This document shows positions 10,501 through 18,917 of a stretch of DNA of 64,000 bases, piece after piece; within the stretch, counting starts at the first letter, position 1, and each line of letters starts with the position of its first letter. Source of the DNA: Lewinellaceae bacterium (lineage in GTDB: Bacteria > Bacteroidota > Bacteroidia > Chitinophagales > Saprospiraceae); assembly GCA_020636195.1 (NCBI GenBank), contig JACJYH010000007.1, positions 140,727 through 204,726 on the forward strand. Direction: 5' to 3'. The notes beneath the pieces were generated by a model. The model was given only the letters and a program-made list of their open reading frames with translations. It searched no databases and was not told where the DNA came from. A program made the translations under genes and the position numbers.

Positions 10501-11280
10501 TAAATTAGACGATATGTTGATGTTTTTCGTAATTTGTAAATTATTCGCATCAGTAATTGTAATGGAATAATTACCTGAAGGGAGGCTGGAAATTTTTACT
10601 CGATCGCCATCTTTGGCTATATTGCCGGTATAGGTGCCGCCATTGACTGAGTAAGAATAAGGTGGTTTTCCACCCACCGCATAAAACGACAAACTTCCGG
10701 TCTTTGAACCCGCTGTATTGGCATCTGTATCACATTTACGAGCATATATCTCTAAGGTATTACTGATGATGGTAATGCTTCCGGGATTTGAGACAAATTC
10801 AATTGTTTTGGTATTTCCCATGCCATCCGCTCTATTGATCTCTACCTCAGTGATTAATCCATTGAAATATACCGGAGAAATATTTCCGGGTTCGCCAATT
10901 AACTGGAAACAGATAGTCAAAAGCACTGTCCCATCGGTGAGCGTTGCAGGATCACCAGACCAAATTAAATTGACATATCCTTGATCACTGCTACCACAAT
11001 TTATAAAAGGTACGCCTTCCGGAATGATATGGTGGATGGAGTCAAACGGACAAATTGGTCGGACTAAAGCTGCATTGTAAGAAATATTGAATTGAAAAGA
11101 TTCTATGTCAGTGAAGTTTTTTACGGTGACGTCTAAGCACACAATGGATCCTTTTACACCTTGCCCACTACTGAAGGTCAACTCCAATGGCGGAAACATT
11201 TGACCTTGTACAGAAAATGCAATCATAATCGATAGTATCAGGGACAATATGTATGGATGGGTAGGTGGTCTTAAGTTCAT
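7513..11280 (-). CDS. Secreted T9SS protein: cohesin-like domain, SprB-like repeats, type B sorting domain
   Basis: The 1255-residue protein has a signal peptide (hydrophobic residues 10-25, cleavage near VQGQ). A cohesin-like domain follows (about 30-150: VCLDVTVKNF, FQFNISYN, VLLTICFQL). About ten SprB-type repeats of 70-90 residues run from about 180 to 1060, each with the pattern C.G..DG.I.v...GG..PY.Y.W / l..G.Y.v.vtD..GC. The C terminus (about 1165-1255) is a gliding-motility-associated, type B T9SS domain: FTPNSDGENDYF, IYDRWGSKVW, GWDGRFQG, PGVFVYI. The repeats, as in SprB, suggest an elongated surface adhesin exported through the T9SS. It lies between sucA and gyrB with 150-220 bp gaps and looks monocistronic. 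Ligand unknown. Confidence 0.92.
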   Translation of the reverse strand: MNLRPPTHPYILSLILSIMIAFSVQGQMFPPLELTFSSGQGVKGSIVCLDVTVKNFTDIESFQFNISYNAALVRPICPFDSIHHIIPEGVPFINCGSSDQGYVNLIWSGDPATLTDGTVLLTICFQLIGEPGNISPVYFNGLITEVEINRADGMGNTKTIEFVSNPGSITIISNTLEIYARKCDTDANTAGSKTGSLSFYAVGGKPPYSYSVNGGTYTGNIAKDGDRVKISSLPSGNYSITITDANNLQITKNINISSNLPIIIDTPIVKDPTCIGYRNGSIQIPSIAGGLPPFEYLWSNYLYGSLDDPSQPLSLNMLDAGKYFLTLTDGSGCEVVDSFELHVDTLKAKISVLDSATCKTSKNGKLRIEIEGGKPYVGAGGDEYSYRINSGSWVRITPVVDLTNIPAGPFTINVQDANACHIGDQSYFMPYKADSLTFEILDKRDVSCFGLKDGYLEVRALPSGMYAYGGDLLGISTSGKLIVNNIPPGNNYLITAFDANQCKGSIRVNISEPAKLDVKAMVVQPDCTTSGYIKLLDSGGTMPYTITWDPVQGTNIDSIGNITGGTYSVTIADKNNCPPATKTFVMNQQGALSISAVLDKPISCDGANDAQISVDINSVNSPFDIVWRNELNQVVGTTKTLSNLSPGTYSVIVKDNTGCQSLADTVVVEPKAAVEIMAQVEDALCYGGEGTIKISLNVDSTTVKLEWRKRGNATVLNTTSIFKGTSGDYTLTVIGPGTCIKDFDYTLSQGQPISFETPVSQPVKCFGMNNGTALIFNSPMNLYYYWSSGELDGALAIKLPAGENWVYAEDQNGCLSDTVFFNVDNIAPLTFDNAASEIINPSCYGYNNGSILVKAQGGSGTGYVYNWITEAVITPFLQNKGVGEYIVEVTDSKTCVHRDTFYLTQPDSLIAYVDKNQTIELDCNNTDQGVIVLSTSGGNEGIKTYAWDNGIATTGNTMSNLSQGTYCATVTDLKGCSAKICHTLTAPAQLVGSLNPTPEPVCNGGTTCISVNNITGGTGNYYTFQINNGVRYHIDSCVQVQAGLYIVNLIDSAGCYIDTVITINQPLPIAVDAGPDISIQLGTSSDVINTIIDSPIAINSIQWSPEETIDCVTSDCRSVVFNPSKTTTYTIIATDENGCLGRDDIEVKVKNIRHAYFANIFTPNSDGENDYFQIKVGPGVEIIKDFQIYDRWGSKVWHQANYLPDPSGTDGWDGRFQGVPVDPGVFVYIAIVRFIDGQEIQYRGDITVLNKSYNK

Positions 11281-11321
11281 GAATCTTACGATGTTATATT
11301 CCTATAAATTGAATGAATGCG

Positions 11322-11329
11322 CAAATATA
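11322..11329 (-). promoter_or_regulatory. Candidate -7 element of the SprB-like protein gene
   Basis: TATATTTG on the minus strand matches TAnnTTTG, 41 bp before the ATG at 11280. No well-spaced TTTG -33 element was found. Confidence 0.4.
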
Positions 11330-11431
11330 TGCAACAAAATTCTAATATGTCATATAAAGAGGGAAACTGCTGTAAAGAAACGCAAATATCCTATTTTTAT
11401 TTTTATTTTCGGGTAAGTTTAAAAGATAAAA

Positions 11432-14167
11432 TTACGATTTGTGTACATTAAATGCTGCGGCAATAATATCCTCTTGTTGTTTGTCGTGGTTTTTCTTGAA
11501 ACCTGTTGCTGGTGAAGCGCTCATCTGTCGAGCAATAACTTCTATCTTGTCTCTTCTGAAAAATCTCATCAGGTATGTCCAAGCACCCATGTTTTCAGGT
11601 TCTTCTTGTACCCAGAATATTTCTGAATCAGAATTTTCATCCATGATTGCTCTCACTTCTTTTTCAGGGAATGGGTATAATTGTTCTACTCTCACAATTT
11701 TGACTTGATCCATTTTATTTGCCTTTTTGTAATCTGCCAAATCGTAATAGATTTTACCACTACACAAGAGTAATCGCTCTATTTTTTGATCAGTTTCGTC
11801 GGCAATAATTGGTTTAAACCGTGTGTTTCCTAAAAAGTCTTCAATACTACTCACACATTCCGGATGTCTCAGAAGAGATTTTGGTGACATGACCAAGCAA
11901 GGTTTTCTGTATGGGAGAGCCAACTGTCGTCTAATAAGATGGAAAAAGTTCGCAGGTGTGGTAACATTACAAACGATCATATTGAAGTTGGCACAATTTT
12001 GAAGAAACCTTTCCAACCTTGCACTAGAGTGCTCAGGGCCTTGGCCTTCAAGTCCATGCGGTAGTAACATCAATAATCCACTCATCCTTTGCCACTTACT
12101 TTCTGAAGACATAATAAATTGGTCCACGATGGTTTGAGCTCCATTGTAGAAATCACCAAACTGCGCTTCCCAAATGGTCAAATGATCCGGTGATGCTTGT
12201 GAGTATCCATACTCAAATCCCAACACAGCAAATTCAGATAGAAGTGAATTGTATATCATGAACCGTGCTGTATCCGACAAACCATCTAGCCTATTGTATT
12301 CTACATTGTTTTTTTCATCGACAAATACTGCGTGTCTATGGGAGAAAGTTCCTCTTTTGACATCTTGTCCACTCATACGTACATTTTTTCCATCTTTTAA
12401 AATGGAACCGTATGCCAATAATTCACCCAAGGCCCAATCCAGCATGTTTTTGTCTAATAGGTCTTGCTTTGATTTCAATAGCCTCTTTATTTTTGAGAGC
12501 ACATTAAATCCCTTGGGAACTGACATGATATGTTCTAAAATCCCTTGTGCATCATCGATGGAAATGCCTGTCTCCGGATAACTGATATCTTGAATCTTCA
12601 GCGTTTTAGTCAGTTTTCGCCATGATTGCTCAGGTGGCTGATAGGTGTATGGCAAAGTATGTTGCTTCACCATGTCTAATCGTTCTTGCATTTCATCCCA
12701 GAATGATTTTTCCATTTCGTCACCAACATTAACAGCGATATCTCCTCTGCTGATCAGTTGTGATAAATAGATCTCTCTAGGATTTTTATGATTTTCAATG
12801 AGTTCATACAACTGAGGCTGGGTAAACTTAGGATCATCACCTTCATTATGCCCATGACGACGGTAGCAAACCATATCAATGAAGACATCATTGTTGAACA
12901 ATTGGCGATACTCAACAGCCAATTTGCATACAAAGATCACAGCTTCAGGATCATCTCCATTGACATGAAAAACAGGTGCTTGCACTAGAGAGGCAGCAGC
13001 TGTGCTGTACGTGGATGATCGCGCATCTTCGAAGTTTGTTGTGAAACCTATTTGGTTATTGATGACAAAATGAATAGTGCCACCTGTATAGTACCCTTGT
13101 AATTGAGAAAACTGTACGGTTTCATAAACAACACCTTGCCCTGCAATAGCACTATCTCCATGGATGATAATGGGCAAAATTCTGTCATAATCACTATCAT
13201 ACAGTAAATCTGCTTTTGCTCTTGAAAATCCTTCCATCACCGGATTTACAGCTTCTAAATGTGAAGGGTTTGGCACCAATTTGAGATGCATCAATTTCCC
13301 ATTTTTTGCGGGCACTTGAGATGAATATCCCAAATGATATTTGACATCACCATCACCAAAACTCTGATCTAAGACTGCTGTTCCTTCAAATTCATTGAAG
13401 ATCTGATCATAGGTCTTTCCTAAAATATTGGCCAATACATTCAAACGGCCTCGGTGCGCCATGGCGATGATACACTCTTCGACTTTATCTTCTGCACCTG
13501 CATTGATGATGGCATCTATTGCTGCAATTGTGGTCTCACCGCCTTCAAGAGAAAATCTTTTCTGCCCCACATACTTGGTATGCAAAAACTTCTCGAAAAT
13601 CACTGCGCCGTTGAGCTTGGACACGATCCTATGTTTGTCTTCTTGGCTCAAATTATAATCTAATGAACTACCTCTATTTTCGATTTTATCACGTAGCCAT
13701 AAACGTTTTTCTCTATTTTCAATGTGTGCATATTCGTAACCAATATTTCCACAGTATATCTCTGTGAGTTTGGTGATGATGGCCTGCAAAGTAGCACCTT
13801 TCATACCGATCAGTTCTCCCGCTTCATAAGAACGCGACAAATCTTCATCTGTAAATCCAAAATCTGTATGAAGAAGGTAAGGTTTTCTGTCTAATCTAGG
13901 TTTCAATGGGTTTGTTGTAGACAGAAGATGCCCTCTACTTCTAAACGCATCAATCATATGCACAAGGGCAAATTCTTTTGTATATTGCGCTAGAGAAATG
14001 TTTGCATCTGATGTAACAGCGGTTGGTGACGATTGACCTCCAAATTCAAAACCATCGAAAAAAAGTCTCCAACCTTCATCTACAGAATCTTTGTCTTTTG
14101 TAAATGATTGATATAAGGACTCAATATAAGCCGGATGGGCATTGTAGATATACGAATAATCCCGCAT
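11432..14167 (-). CDS. sucA: 2-oxoglutarate dehydrogenase E1 component
   Basis: E1o is the thiamine-diphosphate subunit that decarboxylates 2-oxoglutarate in the TCA cycle and passes the succinyl group to lipoyl-E2. The 911-residue length fits. The N terminus has the E1o helix YIYNAHPAYIESLYQSF, then AHRGRLNVLANILGK and FEGTA. The region around HVNGDDPEAVIFVCKLA and YRRHGHNEGDDPKFTQP (TPP/Mg site and its surroundings) is intact, and the C-terminal half has EAQFGDFYNGAQ, LLMLLPHGLEGQGPEHSS and RLERFLQNCA. No sucB follows: the next gene downstream is the T9SS SprB-like protein, so E2 must be encoded elsewhere. Confidence 0.98.
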   Translation of the reverse strand: MRDYSYIYNAHPAYIESLYQSFTKDKDSVDEGWRLFFDGFEFGGQSSPTAVTSDANISLAQYTKEFALVHMIDAFRSRGHLLSTTNPLKPRLDRKPYLLHTDFGFTDEDLSRSYEAGELIGMKGATLQAIITKLTEIYCGNIGYEYAHIENREKRLWLRDKIENRGSSLDYNLSQEDKHRIVSKLNGAVIFEKFLHTKYVGQKRFSLEGGETTIAAIDAIINAGAEDKVEECIIAMAHRGRLNVLANILGKTYDQIFNEFEGTAVLDQSFGDGDVKYHLGYSSQVPAKNGKLMHLKLVPNPSHLEAVNPVMEGFSRAKADLLYDSDYDRILPIIIHGDSAIAGQGVVYETVQFSQLQGYYTGGTIHFVINNQIGFTTNFEDARSSTYSTAAASLVQAPVFHVNGDDPEAVIFVCKLAVEYRQLFNNDVFIDMVCYRRHGHNEGDDPKFTQPQLYELIENHKNPREIYLSQLISRGDIAVNVGDEMEKSFWDEMQERLDMVKQHTLPYTYQPPEQSWRKLTKTLKIQDISYPETGISIDDAQGILEHIMSVPKGFNVLSKIKRLLKSKQDLLDKNMLDWALGELLAYGSILKDGKNVRMSGQDVKRGTFSHRHAVFVDEKNNVEYNRLDGLSDTARFMIYNSLLSEFAVLGFEYGYSQASPDHLTIWEAQFGDFYNGAQTIVDQFIMSSESKWQRMSGLLMLLPHGLEGQGPEHSSARLERFLQNCANFNMIVCNVTTPANFFHLIRRQLALPYRKPCLVMSPKSLLRHPECVSSIEDFLGNTRFKPIIADETDQKIERLLLCSGKIYYDLADYKKANKMDQVKIVRVEQLYPFPEKEVRAIMDENSDSEIFWVQEEPENMGAWTYLMRFFRRDKIEVIARQMSASPATGFKKNHDKQQEDIIAAAFNVHKS

Positions 14168-14648
14168 TGTTGATCTAAATTATTTTGAAAGTAAATAACG
14201 CAAAACCATCGCTGTGTATGGCCTTTTGCATTAAAAAAACGTAAAATTATTAAATAATCGAGTAGAATAATAATGCCGCATAGGTGAATTAACGAAGCAT
14301 TAAAGTTTTTAGTCGGAATTCCGCAAGAGTGGATTTTTTCTATGAAGAGAAAATATATTGCATTATAAGTAAAAAGTGACATGTCTGAAGACTACCTGAA
14401 TCAACAGGAGGATACACTGGAAAATAATTCTGTAATTTGCCATCCAGTAATGATAAAATGCATTAGAAAAGTTTTAAGGAAAGAATATTAGTTCATCATT
14501 GGCTGATATTTTAAAATTTGCTTAGTTTTGGAACGAAATTCTTATCAATTGATGAAACGAAGTGATAGATATAGTAAATATAGACGAATTTCTTTAGAAA
14601 ACACTCGTTAACACAGATGTTATTACTAATCAAAAGATAAATCAAATT
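14168..14648. other. Intergenic region between divergent sucA and a DUF2007-like gene
   Basis: About 480 bp separate two divergently transcribed genes. A reading frame on the minus strand (14382-14080) overlaps the sucA start and has no recognisable features. No convincing TAnnTTTG promoter, hairpin or repeat was found. The sequence becomes very AT-rich towards the plus-strand gene. Confidence 0.5.
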
Positions 14649-15323
14649 ATGAAAACTGAATTCTTTAGAAATATTGAGACTGATTCGGAATTAGACGAAT
14701 TGATTTCAATTTTAGAAAAAAACAACATTTATTATGAAGTTTCTTCAGCAGAAACAATAGTTGATAAATTGATAGTAGGAAGTGGTATGCTCGCTAAGTA
14801 TACATTAAAATTACTGCCAAAAGATTTTAACGCAACAAATGAATATATTAAGCAAGAAGCATTAGCAAAGGGAATTAGAATCGAAGACTTCGATCACTTA
14901 AGCGCCCTAAGTGATGATGAATTATTTGAGATTTTAAAAAATCCTGATGAATGGTCAGTTGAAGCTGAAATTGTAGCGAGAAAAATTTTGTCCAATCGTA
15001 ACGTGAAAATTATCGAAGAAGATATTTCAAATTACAAACTTAATAAAACTCTTGATAGAAAAAAGGGGAAAAGTGTTTCCTTTATAATCCAATTTCTTTA
15101 TTTCTTGTGTATTGCAATCGGATTTTATTTTGGAATAATCTTCTTAATAGCTGGTATAGCAATGGGGTATTATTATACATATGGCACAGTAACAGATTCA
15201 CAAGGTAATAAACATTATGTGTACGATGAAAAAGCGAGACATAATGGAAAGCTGATATTGTGGGGAGGTATTATTTCCTTTGTAATACAAATGTATTTAA
15301 TCATTAAAATTTATATATTTTGA
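14649..15323 (+). CDS. DUF2007-like membrane protein
   Basis: The 224-residue protein starts with a domain (about 1-75) resembling DUF2007, a small ferredoxin-like fold proposed to act in signalling: FRNIETDSELDELISILEKN, then KYTLKLLPKDFNATNEYI. A middle helical part contains LSALSDDELFEILKNPDEW (a ubiquitin-binding-like 'SDDEL' helix motif of unknown meaning), and two membrane helices are at about 148-175 and 200-222. It is the first gene of an AT-rich plus-strand patch that differs in orientation from the flanking core genes, so acquisition is possible. Start ATG is at the first Met. Function unknown. Confidence 0.7.
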   Translation: MKTEFFRNIETDSELDELISILEKNNIYYEVSSAETIVDKLIVGSGMLAKYTLKLLPKDFNATNEYIKQEALAKGIRIEDFDHLSALSDDELFEILKNPDEWSVEAEIVARKILSNRNVKIIEEDISNYKLNKTLDRKKGKSVSFIIQFLYFLCIAIGFYFGIIFLIAGIAMGYYYTYGTVTDSQGNKHYVYDEKARHNGKLILWGGIISFVIQMYLIIKIYIF

Positions 15324-15436
15324 ATAGACTAAACTTATCCGGCTACAATGAAGTTCATGCTTCCAAAAGTTGGCACGAAGGGAACGGCTAGGCTGTTATA
15401 GCTTATAGAATAGAAGAAGCTAAAAACAAAATTTAA
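15323..15436 (+). pseudogene. Possible short gene remnant with an in-frame TAG
   Basis: One frame reads a plausible peptide (SGYNEVHASKSWHEGNG, stop TAG, AVIAYRIEEAKNKI, stop TAA) directly after the DUF2007-like gene. The TAG falls where a TGG Trp could have stood. It could be the worn end of a lost gene, but 38 codons are too few to be sure. Confidence 0.22.
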
Positions 15437-15658
15437 ACTTACTCTTTGTGGATTGAACCACTTAAAATATCAGTAATAAAATATGGAAAATTTTTACATG
15501 GTTGATGTCAATATAATTTGTGGGACCACAAAGTGAAAGAACTGTTTTCAGTATTATATATCTTTGTTCTACAAAATGTGTTTGGATATGGAAATTAGAA
15601 GGTGTATCAGCACTTTTTTATTGTTTTTGTTGTTATCTCTCTGAAAACAATCTAAAAT
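15324..15658. other. Intergenic region before the toxin-antitoxin pair
   Basis: About 335 bp without an intact gene. It holds the possible gene remnant at its left end; the rest is AT-rich with no clear promoter or hairpin. Confidence 0.5.
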
Positions 15659-15895
15659 ATGGCAGTATCAGAACTTAAAAATCATATAAAAAATCGGCTA
15701 GATACAGTAACCGATGAAAATATACTTGAAGAAATTCTAAATCTGATTAACTTTGGATCAGACAAAGAAGAAATGTTTATTATTCCATCTGAACATGTAT
15801 TGGAACTTGAAAAGAGTTTAGAGCAAATGCGAAATGGAGACACTATGTCAAATGAAGAAGTAGATGCAAAAGTCAAAAAATGGCTCTCAGAGTAA
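15659..15895 (+). CDS. Antitoxin of a RelE/ParE-type toxin-antitoxin pair
   Basis: The 78-residue acidic protein (MAVSELKNHIKNRLDTVTDE...) has the layout of Bacteroidota antitoxins: a first helix pair, a run of acidic residues, then a C-terminal helical tail (EKSLEQMRNGDTMSNEEVDA, KVKKWLSE) that would wrap the toxin. It has no obvious ribbon-helix-helix DNA-binding domain. Its 3' end overlaps the toxin gene by 16 bp, the usual coupling for such pairs. By family knowledge it should neutralise the downstream toxin. Confidence 0.82.
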   Translation: MAVSELKNHIKNRLDTVTDENILEEILNLINFGSDKEEMFIIPSEHVLELEKSLEQMRNGDTMSNEEVDAKVKKWLSE

Positions 15896-16182
15896 TATGG
15901 ACAAAGAATTCCCAAGAACATTTAGAAAGTATTCTTTCATATTGGGAACAACGAAACAGGAGTAAGACATATCCAAAAAAGCTCTATAAACTATTTCAAA
16001 ACGGGATAAATGTATTAACGAGATATCCTGAAACGGGCAGTAAAACAAGCAATTTACAATTACGAAAAAAGTCAATTAAAGAATACTTTGTTTACTATAG
16101 TTTTGACGAGATAAATTTAATTGTTTTAGGCATAGTTGATATGAGAAGAAATCCTAAATTCTTAAAGAAATTTGAAGAATAA
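15880..16182 (+). CDS. RelE/ParE-family toxin
   Basis: The 100-residue basic protein has the RelE/ParE core: VIWTKNSQEHLESILSYW at the start, KLFQNGINVLTRYPETG in the middle, KKSIKEYFVYYSF and the terminal VDMRRNPKFL (the common 'D.R.NP..L' end). RelE members cleave mRNA on the ribosome and ParE members poison gyrase; the sequence resembles the ParE side but does not decide. It starts inside the antitoxin gene (16-bp overlap). It is convergent with the gene at 16299-17381. Confidence 0.85.
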   Translation: MALRVIWTKNSQEHLESILSYWEQRNRSKTYPKKLYKLFQNGINVLTRYPETGSKTSNLQLRKKSIKEYFVYYSFDEINLIVLGIVDMRRNPKFLKKFEE

Positions 16183-16189
16183 AAAATCA

Positions 16190-16211
16190 CAAAGCCATAA
16201 TAGTTGCTTTG
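16190..16211 (+). terminator. Weak hairpin after the toxin gene
   Basis: CAAAGC (16190-16195) pairs with GCTTTG (16206-16211) around a 10-base loop, 8 bp after the toxin stop. There is no U tract, so termination is uncertain. Confidence 0.3.
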
Positions 16212-16298
16212 ACTATACACCCTCCATATATTCGGCCTAAATGCTAGTAAGTAGGTTGAAAAATATTATTCGCCAAGCGGTTTTAATATTTGGGGTAA

Positions 16299-17381
16299 CT
16301 ATAGTGTTTCCATATACAAAAGAATTGCATTGGTCAAAAACGAAAGATCACCTTCCAGAAACCTTGGCACCACGTATTCCCAAGTCTGGGTTTCTATCAC
16401 TTGACATCCAAGATATATGGTTCTTTTTAATTTTTTCGCTACATCATCTTTATTTAAAACATGTGCACAACCCAACGCAAAGGTAGTAGCGGGCATCCCA
16501 TAGCCCAATATAAGTGGGCCGCTGTCCATATCACCTTCACCAGTGGAGAAATCACCTGAAGATTCCTTGCACATTTCTATAAAAAGTCCGTCAGTACAAA
16601 AATTGTCCAAAAATCTTTCAAATAATTGAACGGCAAAATCCCTATCAATTTGAGATAAAAATAGGATACTCCAAGAAATCATAGACCCTCTAGATGCCTC
16701 CCTAATAGTGTCATATTTTATACTACTTATAAGCAAATTTTGAATGGAATCCAAGTAATTTTCCTTTGCAAAAGCAATCCATTTCTTGCAAGCATCATTA
16801 TATTGACTTCCCGTAATTTCATGGTGTTTTTGCAAGGATGCTAATGCTACTATATTGTCAGGGATATAGCATTGTCCCGGATAGGAAGCAAGTAATTGTG
16901 TTTGTGCCTTGGAAAACCTATCAAATAATTTGTTGGAGATTTGGTCATGAAGTTCATTCATTTCAATGTCATTGGCCAGTTTTCTATAACAACCCAGCAT
17001 CATATTGAGATGACCTAAATACAAGACGGAGCCGTTCCATTTATCATATTCTATGCTGTCTCCGAACATAAAATAGGATTGCAAGGTGTCGCTCATCACA
17101 TTTTCAATGATTTTACGGATAGCTATGGCATATCGCTTGGAGTTTTCTGTATCTTTTTCTGCTAAATTTGAAAGGGAAAAAACAGTAAAAGAGTGTGCAA
17201 ATAGATCCCATTCCATATAAGGCATCCTTTCAGTAGAATTCCACGGACAGATGGATTGATCAATCAAATAATTACAGCGTTTATCTACCCCATTTGATGC
17301 ATCAATGCCATTCAATTTTATTGCAAACCATATTCCTAAAATGGATAGTAGGGCAAAATATAAGACGATGCGATTTTTCAA
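16299..17381 (-). CDS. Membrane-anchored or secreted alpha-toroid-like protein, function unknown
   Basis: The 360-residue protein has one N-terminal hydrophobic segment (about 5-22, signal anchor or signal peptide) and then repeated helical hairpins typical of an (alpha/alpha)6 barrel. Suggestive stretches are SYPGQCYIPDNIVALASL (about 184-201), REASRGSMISWSILFL, and GEGDMDSGPLILGYGMPATT. The D-S-G-P and YPGQ...DN patterns recall six-hairpin proteins such as the linalool dehydratase/isomerase fold, but I cannot assign an enzyme. Several Cys residues fit an extracytoplasmic location. It stands between a convergent toxin gene and mqnB, apparently alone. Confidence 0.72.
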   Translation of the reverse strand: MKNRIVLYFALLSILGIWFAIKLNGIDASNGVDKRCNYLIDQSICPWNSTERMPYMEWDLFAHSFTVFSLSNLAEKDTENSKRYAIAIRKIIENVMSDTLQSYFMFGDSIEYDKWNGSVLYLGHLNMMLGCYRKLANDIEMNELHDQISNKLFDRFSKAQTQLLASYPGQCYIPDNIVALASLQKHHEITGSQYNDACKKWIAFAKENYLDSIQNLLISSIKYDTIREASRGSMISWSILFLSQIDRDFAVQLFERFLDNFCTDGLFIEMCKESSGDFSTGEGDMDSGPLILGYGMPATTFALGCAHVLNKDDVAKKLKRTIYLGCQVIETQTWEYVVPRFLEGDLSFLTNAILLYMETL

Positions 17382-17517
17382 TACAATGATTTAGACAACA
17401 CTTTGTAGAACTGTGAAGTACCGGATAATTATTGTCCTTTCGCCACTATAATACGCCAAATCAAAGTATATGGGTTGAAGATGAAGGTAAGAGTTATTAT
17501 TTGAAGTTGTTTTTTCA

Positions 17518-18198
17518 TCACATGCCATGCATCAGGGAAATGACTTCCCTTCCTAAGTTGTTTAGTGCCAATGGAATGTTCCAAAGTTCTTTGTTTCTTG
17601 GCATTACGTCATTTGAGATGGCGCGCAATTGAATGGATGGAATGTCTAACATGTTACATGCGTAGAAAAAAGCGGCGCCTTCCATTGACTCTACTTGAGG
17701 ATGATATGTATCTCGAAGGTACTGAATCTTCTTTTCGCTACCTGATGAAGTGTTGACGGTGATGCCTGTGACTGATGTAAGAGTAGGTGTGGAGAAACTT
17801 TCAGATTTGCATTCATAAAGCCATCCGTTCTCTATATATGGGAAAACATTACCTTGGGCTAATTGCTCATTATAAACGTCAATGGTCTTCCCATCCGGAT
17901 ATTCAATGGCTAGGTCAGCAAAACGGTCTCTTTTCACTCTTACAACATCACCTATCGATAGTGAACTATCATAGCTTCCTGCAATCCCGATATTGACAGC
18001 TATGTCAACCCTATGGATAGTGGACATTTTTGCCATCGCAAAGGCAGTATGAGCAGACCCAACACCTGTTACTATGGGTGTAATGGTATGATCTCCAAAC
18101 TGATATGAAAGGAAGTTCAACTTATTTCCTGACTTTTCTAAATGAGACAACACACTATCCATCTCGGGTAATGTAGCCGAAACTAAGAGGATATGCAT
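17518..18198 (-). CDS. mqnB: Futalosine hydrolase
   Basis: MqnB removes hypoxanthine from futalosine (or adenine from aminofutalosine relatives) in the alternative menaquinone pathway. The 226-residue protein has the nucleoside phosphorylase/MTAN fold: ILLVSATLPEMDSV, VTGVGSAHTAFAMAK, VNIGIAGSYDSSLSIGDVV, the substrate-binding VESMEGAAFFYACN, and RAISNDV with the conserved Asp. The NIGIAGS and 'ESMEGAAFFY' wording fits futalosine hydrolase better than MTA/SAH nucleosidase. It implies the futalosine route to menaquinone in this organism; other mqn genes are outside the window. It starts 32 bp after the stop of the PUR-like gene. Confidence 0.88.
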   Translation of the reverse strand: MHILLVSATLPEMDSVLSHLEKSGNKLNFLSYQFGDHTITPIVTGVGSAHTAFAMAKMSTIHRVDIAVNIGIAGSYDSSLSIGDVVRVKRDRFADLAIEYPDGKTIDVYNEQLAQGNVFPYIENGWLYECKSESFSTPTLTSVTGITVNTSSGSEKKIQYLRDTYHPQVESMEGAAFFYACNMLDIPSIQLRAISNDVMPRNKELWNIPLALNNLGREVISLMHGM

Positions 18199-18230
18199 CT
18201 GATGTGACTTAAGGAAGTGAATTCAAATGA

Positions 18231-18611
18231 TTAAAATTCCAAATCTGAAAGTTCTCCTGGTTCGGAACTAGACCTTTCATCATCAGAGTTATAGTGCCTT
18301 CGTGGTTCTCTTGCGTATCTTTCATCTGTCTCACGATCGTAGTTGTCAAAATCAAATTCAGGGATCAACTCCTTAAGACGATTCAATGCATTTTCAAGTT
18401 CATTAGTAAATTTCACAATGTCTTCCTTATACACATGAATACGGCTTCTATCATATTTATCAGAATTGAATTTTTTCAAATTTTCTGATATGACCAAGTG
18501 GTGGTCTCCGTTTCTGGATTTTTGAATATCAATAAAGTATGTTCTCTTCGGACCTGCAAATATCTTTGAAGTATATACCGGCTTGATAAATTTTTGTTGA
18601 TGGTCGTTCAT
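18231..18611 (-). CDS. PUR-alpha-like DNA/RNA-binding protein (DUF3276)
   Basis: The protein (126 residues from the ATG at 18611) carries a PUR domain as known for Bacteroidota DUF3276: PVYTSKIFAGPKRTYFIDIQ, then GDHHLVISE, and RIHVYKEDIVKFTNELE. The tail is rich in Arg, Asp and Ser (about 85-126). Bacterial PUR proteins bind nucleic acids; their targets are not known. The reading frame is open for another 20 codons upstream (to 18671), but that stretch lacks homology-like features and the domain begins right after MNDHQQKF, so the inner start is preferred. It precedes mqnB by 32 bp and may be co-transcribed with it. Confidence 0.86.
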   Translation of the reverse strand: MNDHQQKFIKPVYTSKIFAGPKRTYFIDIQKSRNGDHHLVISENLKKFNSDKYDRSRIHVYKEDIVKFTNELENALNRLKELIPEFDFDNYDRETDERYAREPRRHYNSDDERSSSEPGELSDLEF

Positions 18612-18917
18612 GTCGCTATATTTAAATAATTGATTTTTTAATCCAAATTGCGTGTTTGAAATTTGATACAAAGTCTAAATCGCTGCAAATCAAAATCTTA
18701 GATCTTTAAATTGAAGTAACCATATTGCTGATGCGGAATTCAATTCTAAGTGCCTGATTTATTGCAATTTAACCTATTATGTCAATGTTCTAACACAAAA
18801 ATCGGTTTCAATAACTACTATACAACAACAATCATCTGAATATAATTCAAATAATTATCTTAACAAAAGTAATAAAATTATATAAACTGTATATTTATTC
18901 CGGAATAATAACAAAAT

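Noticed and set aside
14080..14382. 100-codon minus-strand frame overlapping the sucA start
   Set aside because: It overlaps sucA in another frame, has skewed hydrophobic AT-rich composition and no family features.
14649..16182. Genomic island or prophage fragment at the plus-strand patch
   Set aside because: No integrase, transposase, tRNA or flanking direct repeat was found; only an orientation change and AT-rich genes support acquisition.
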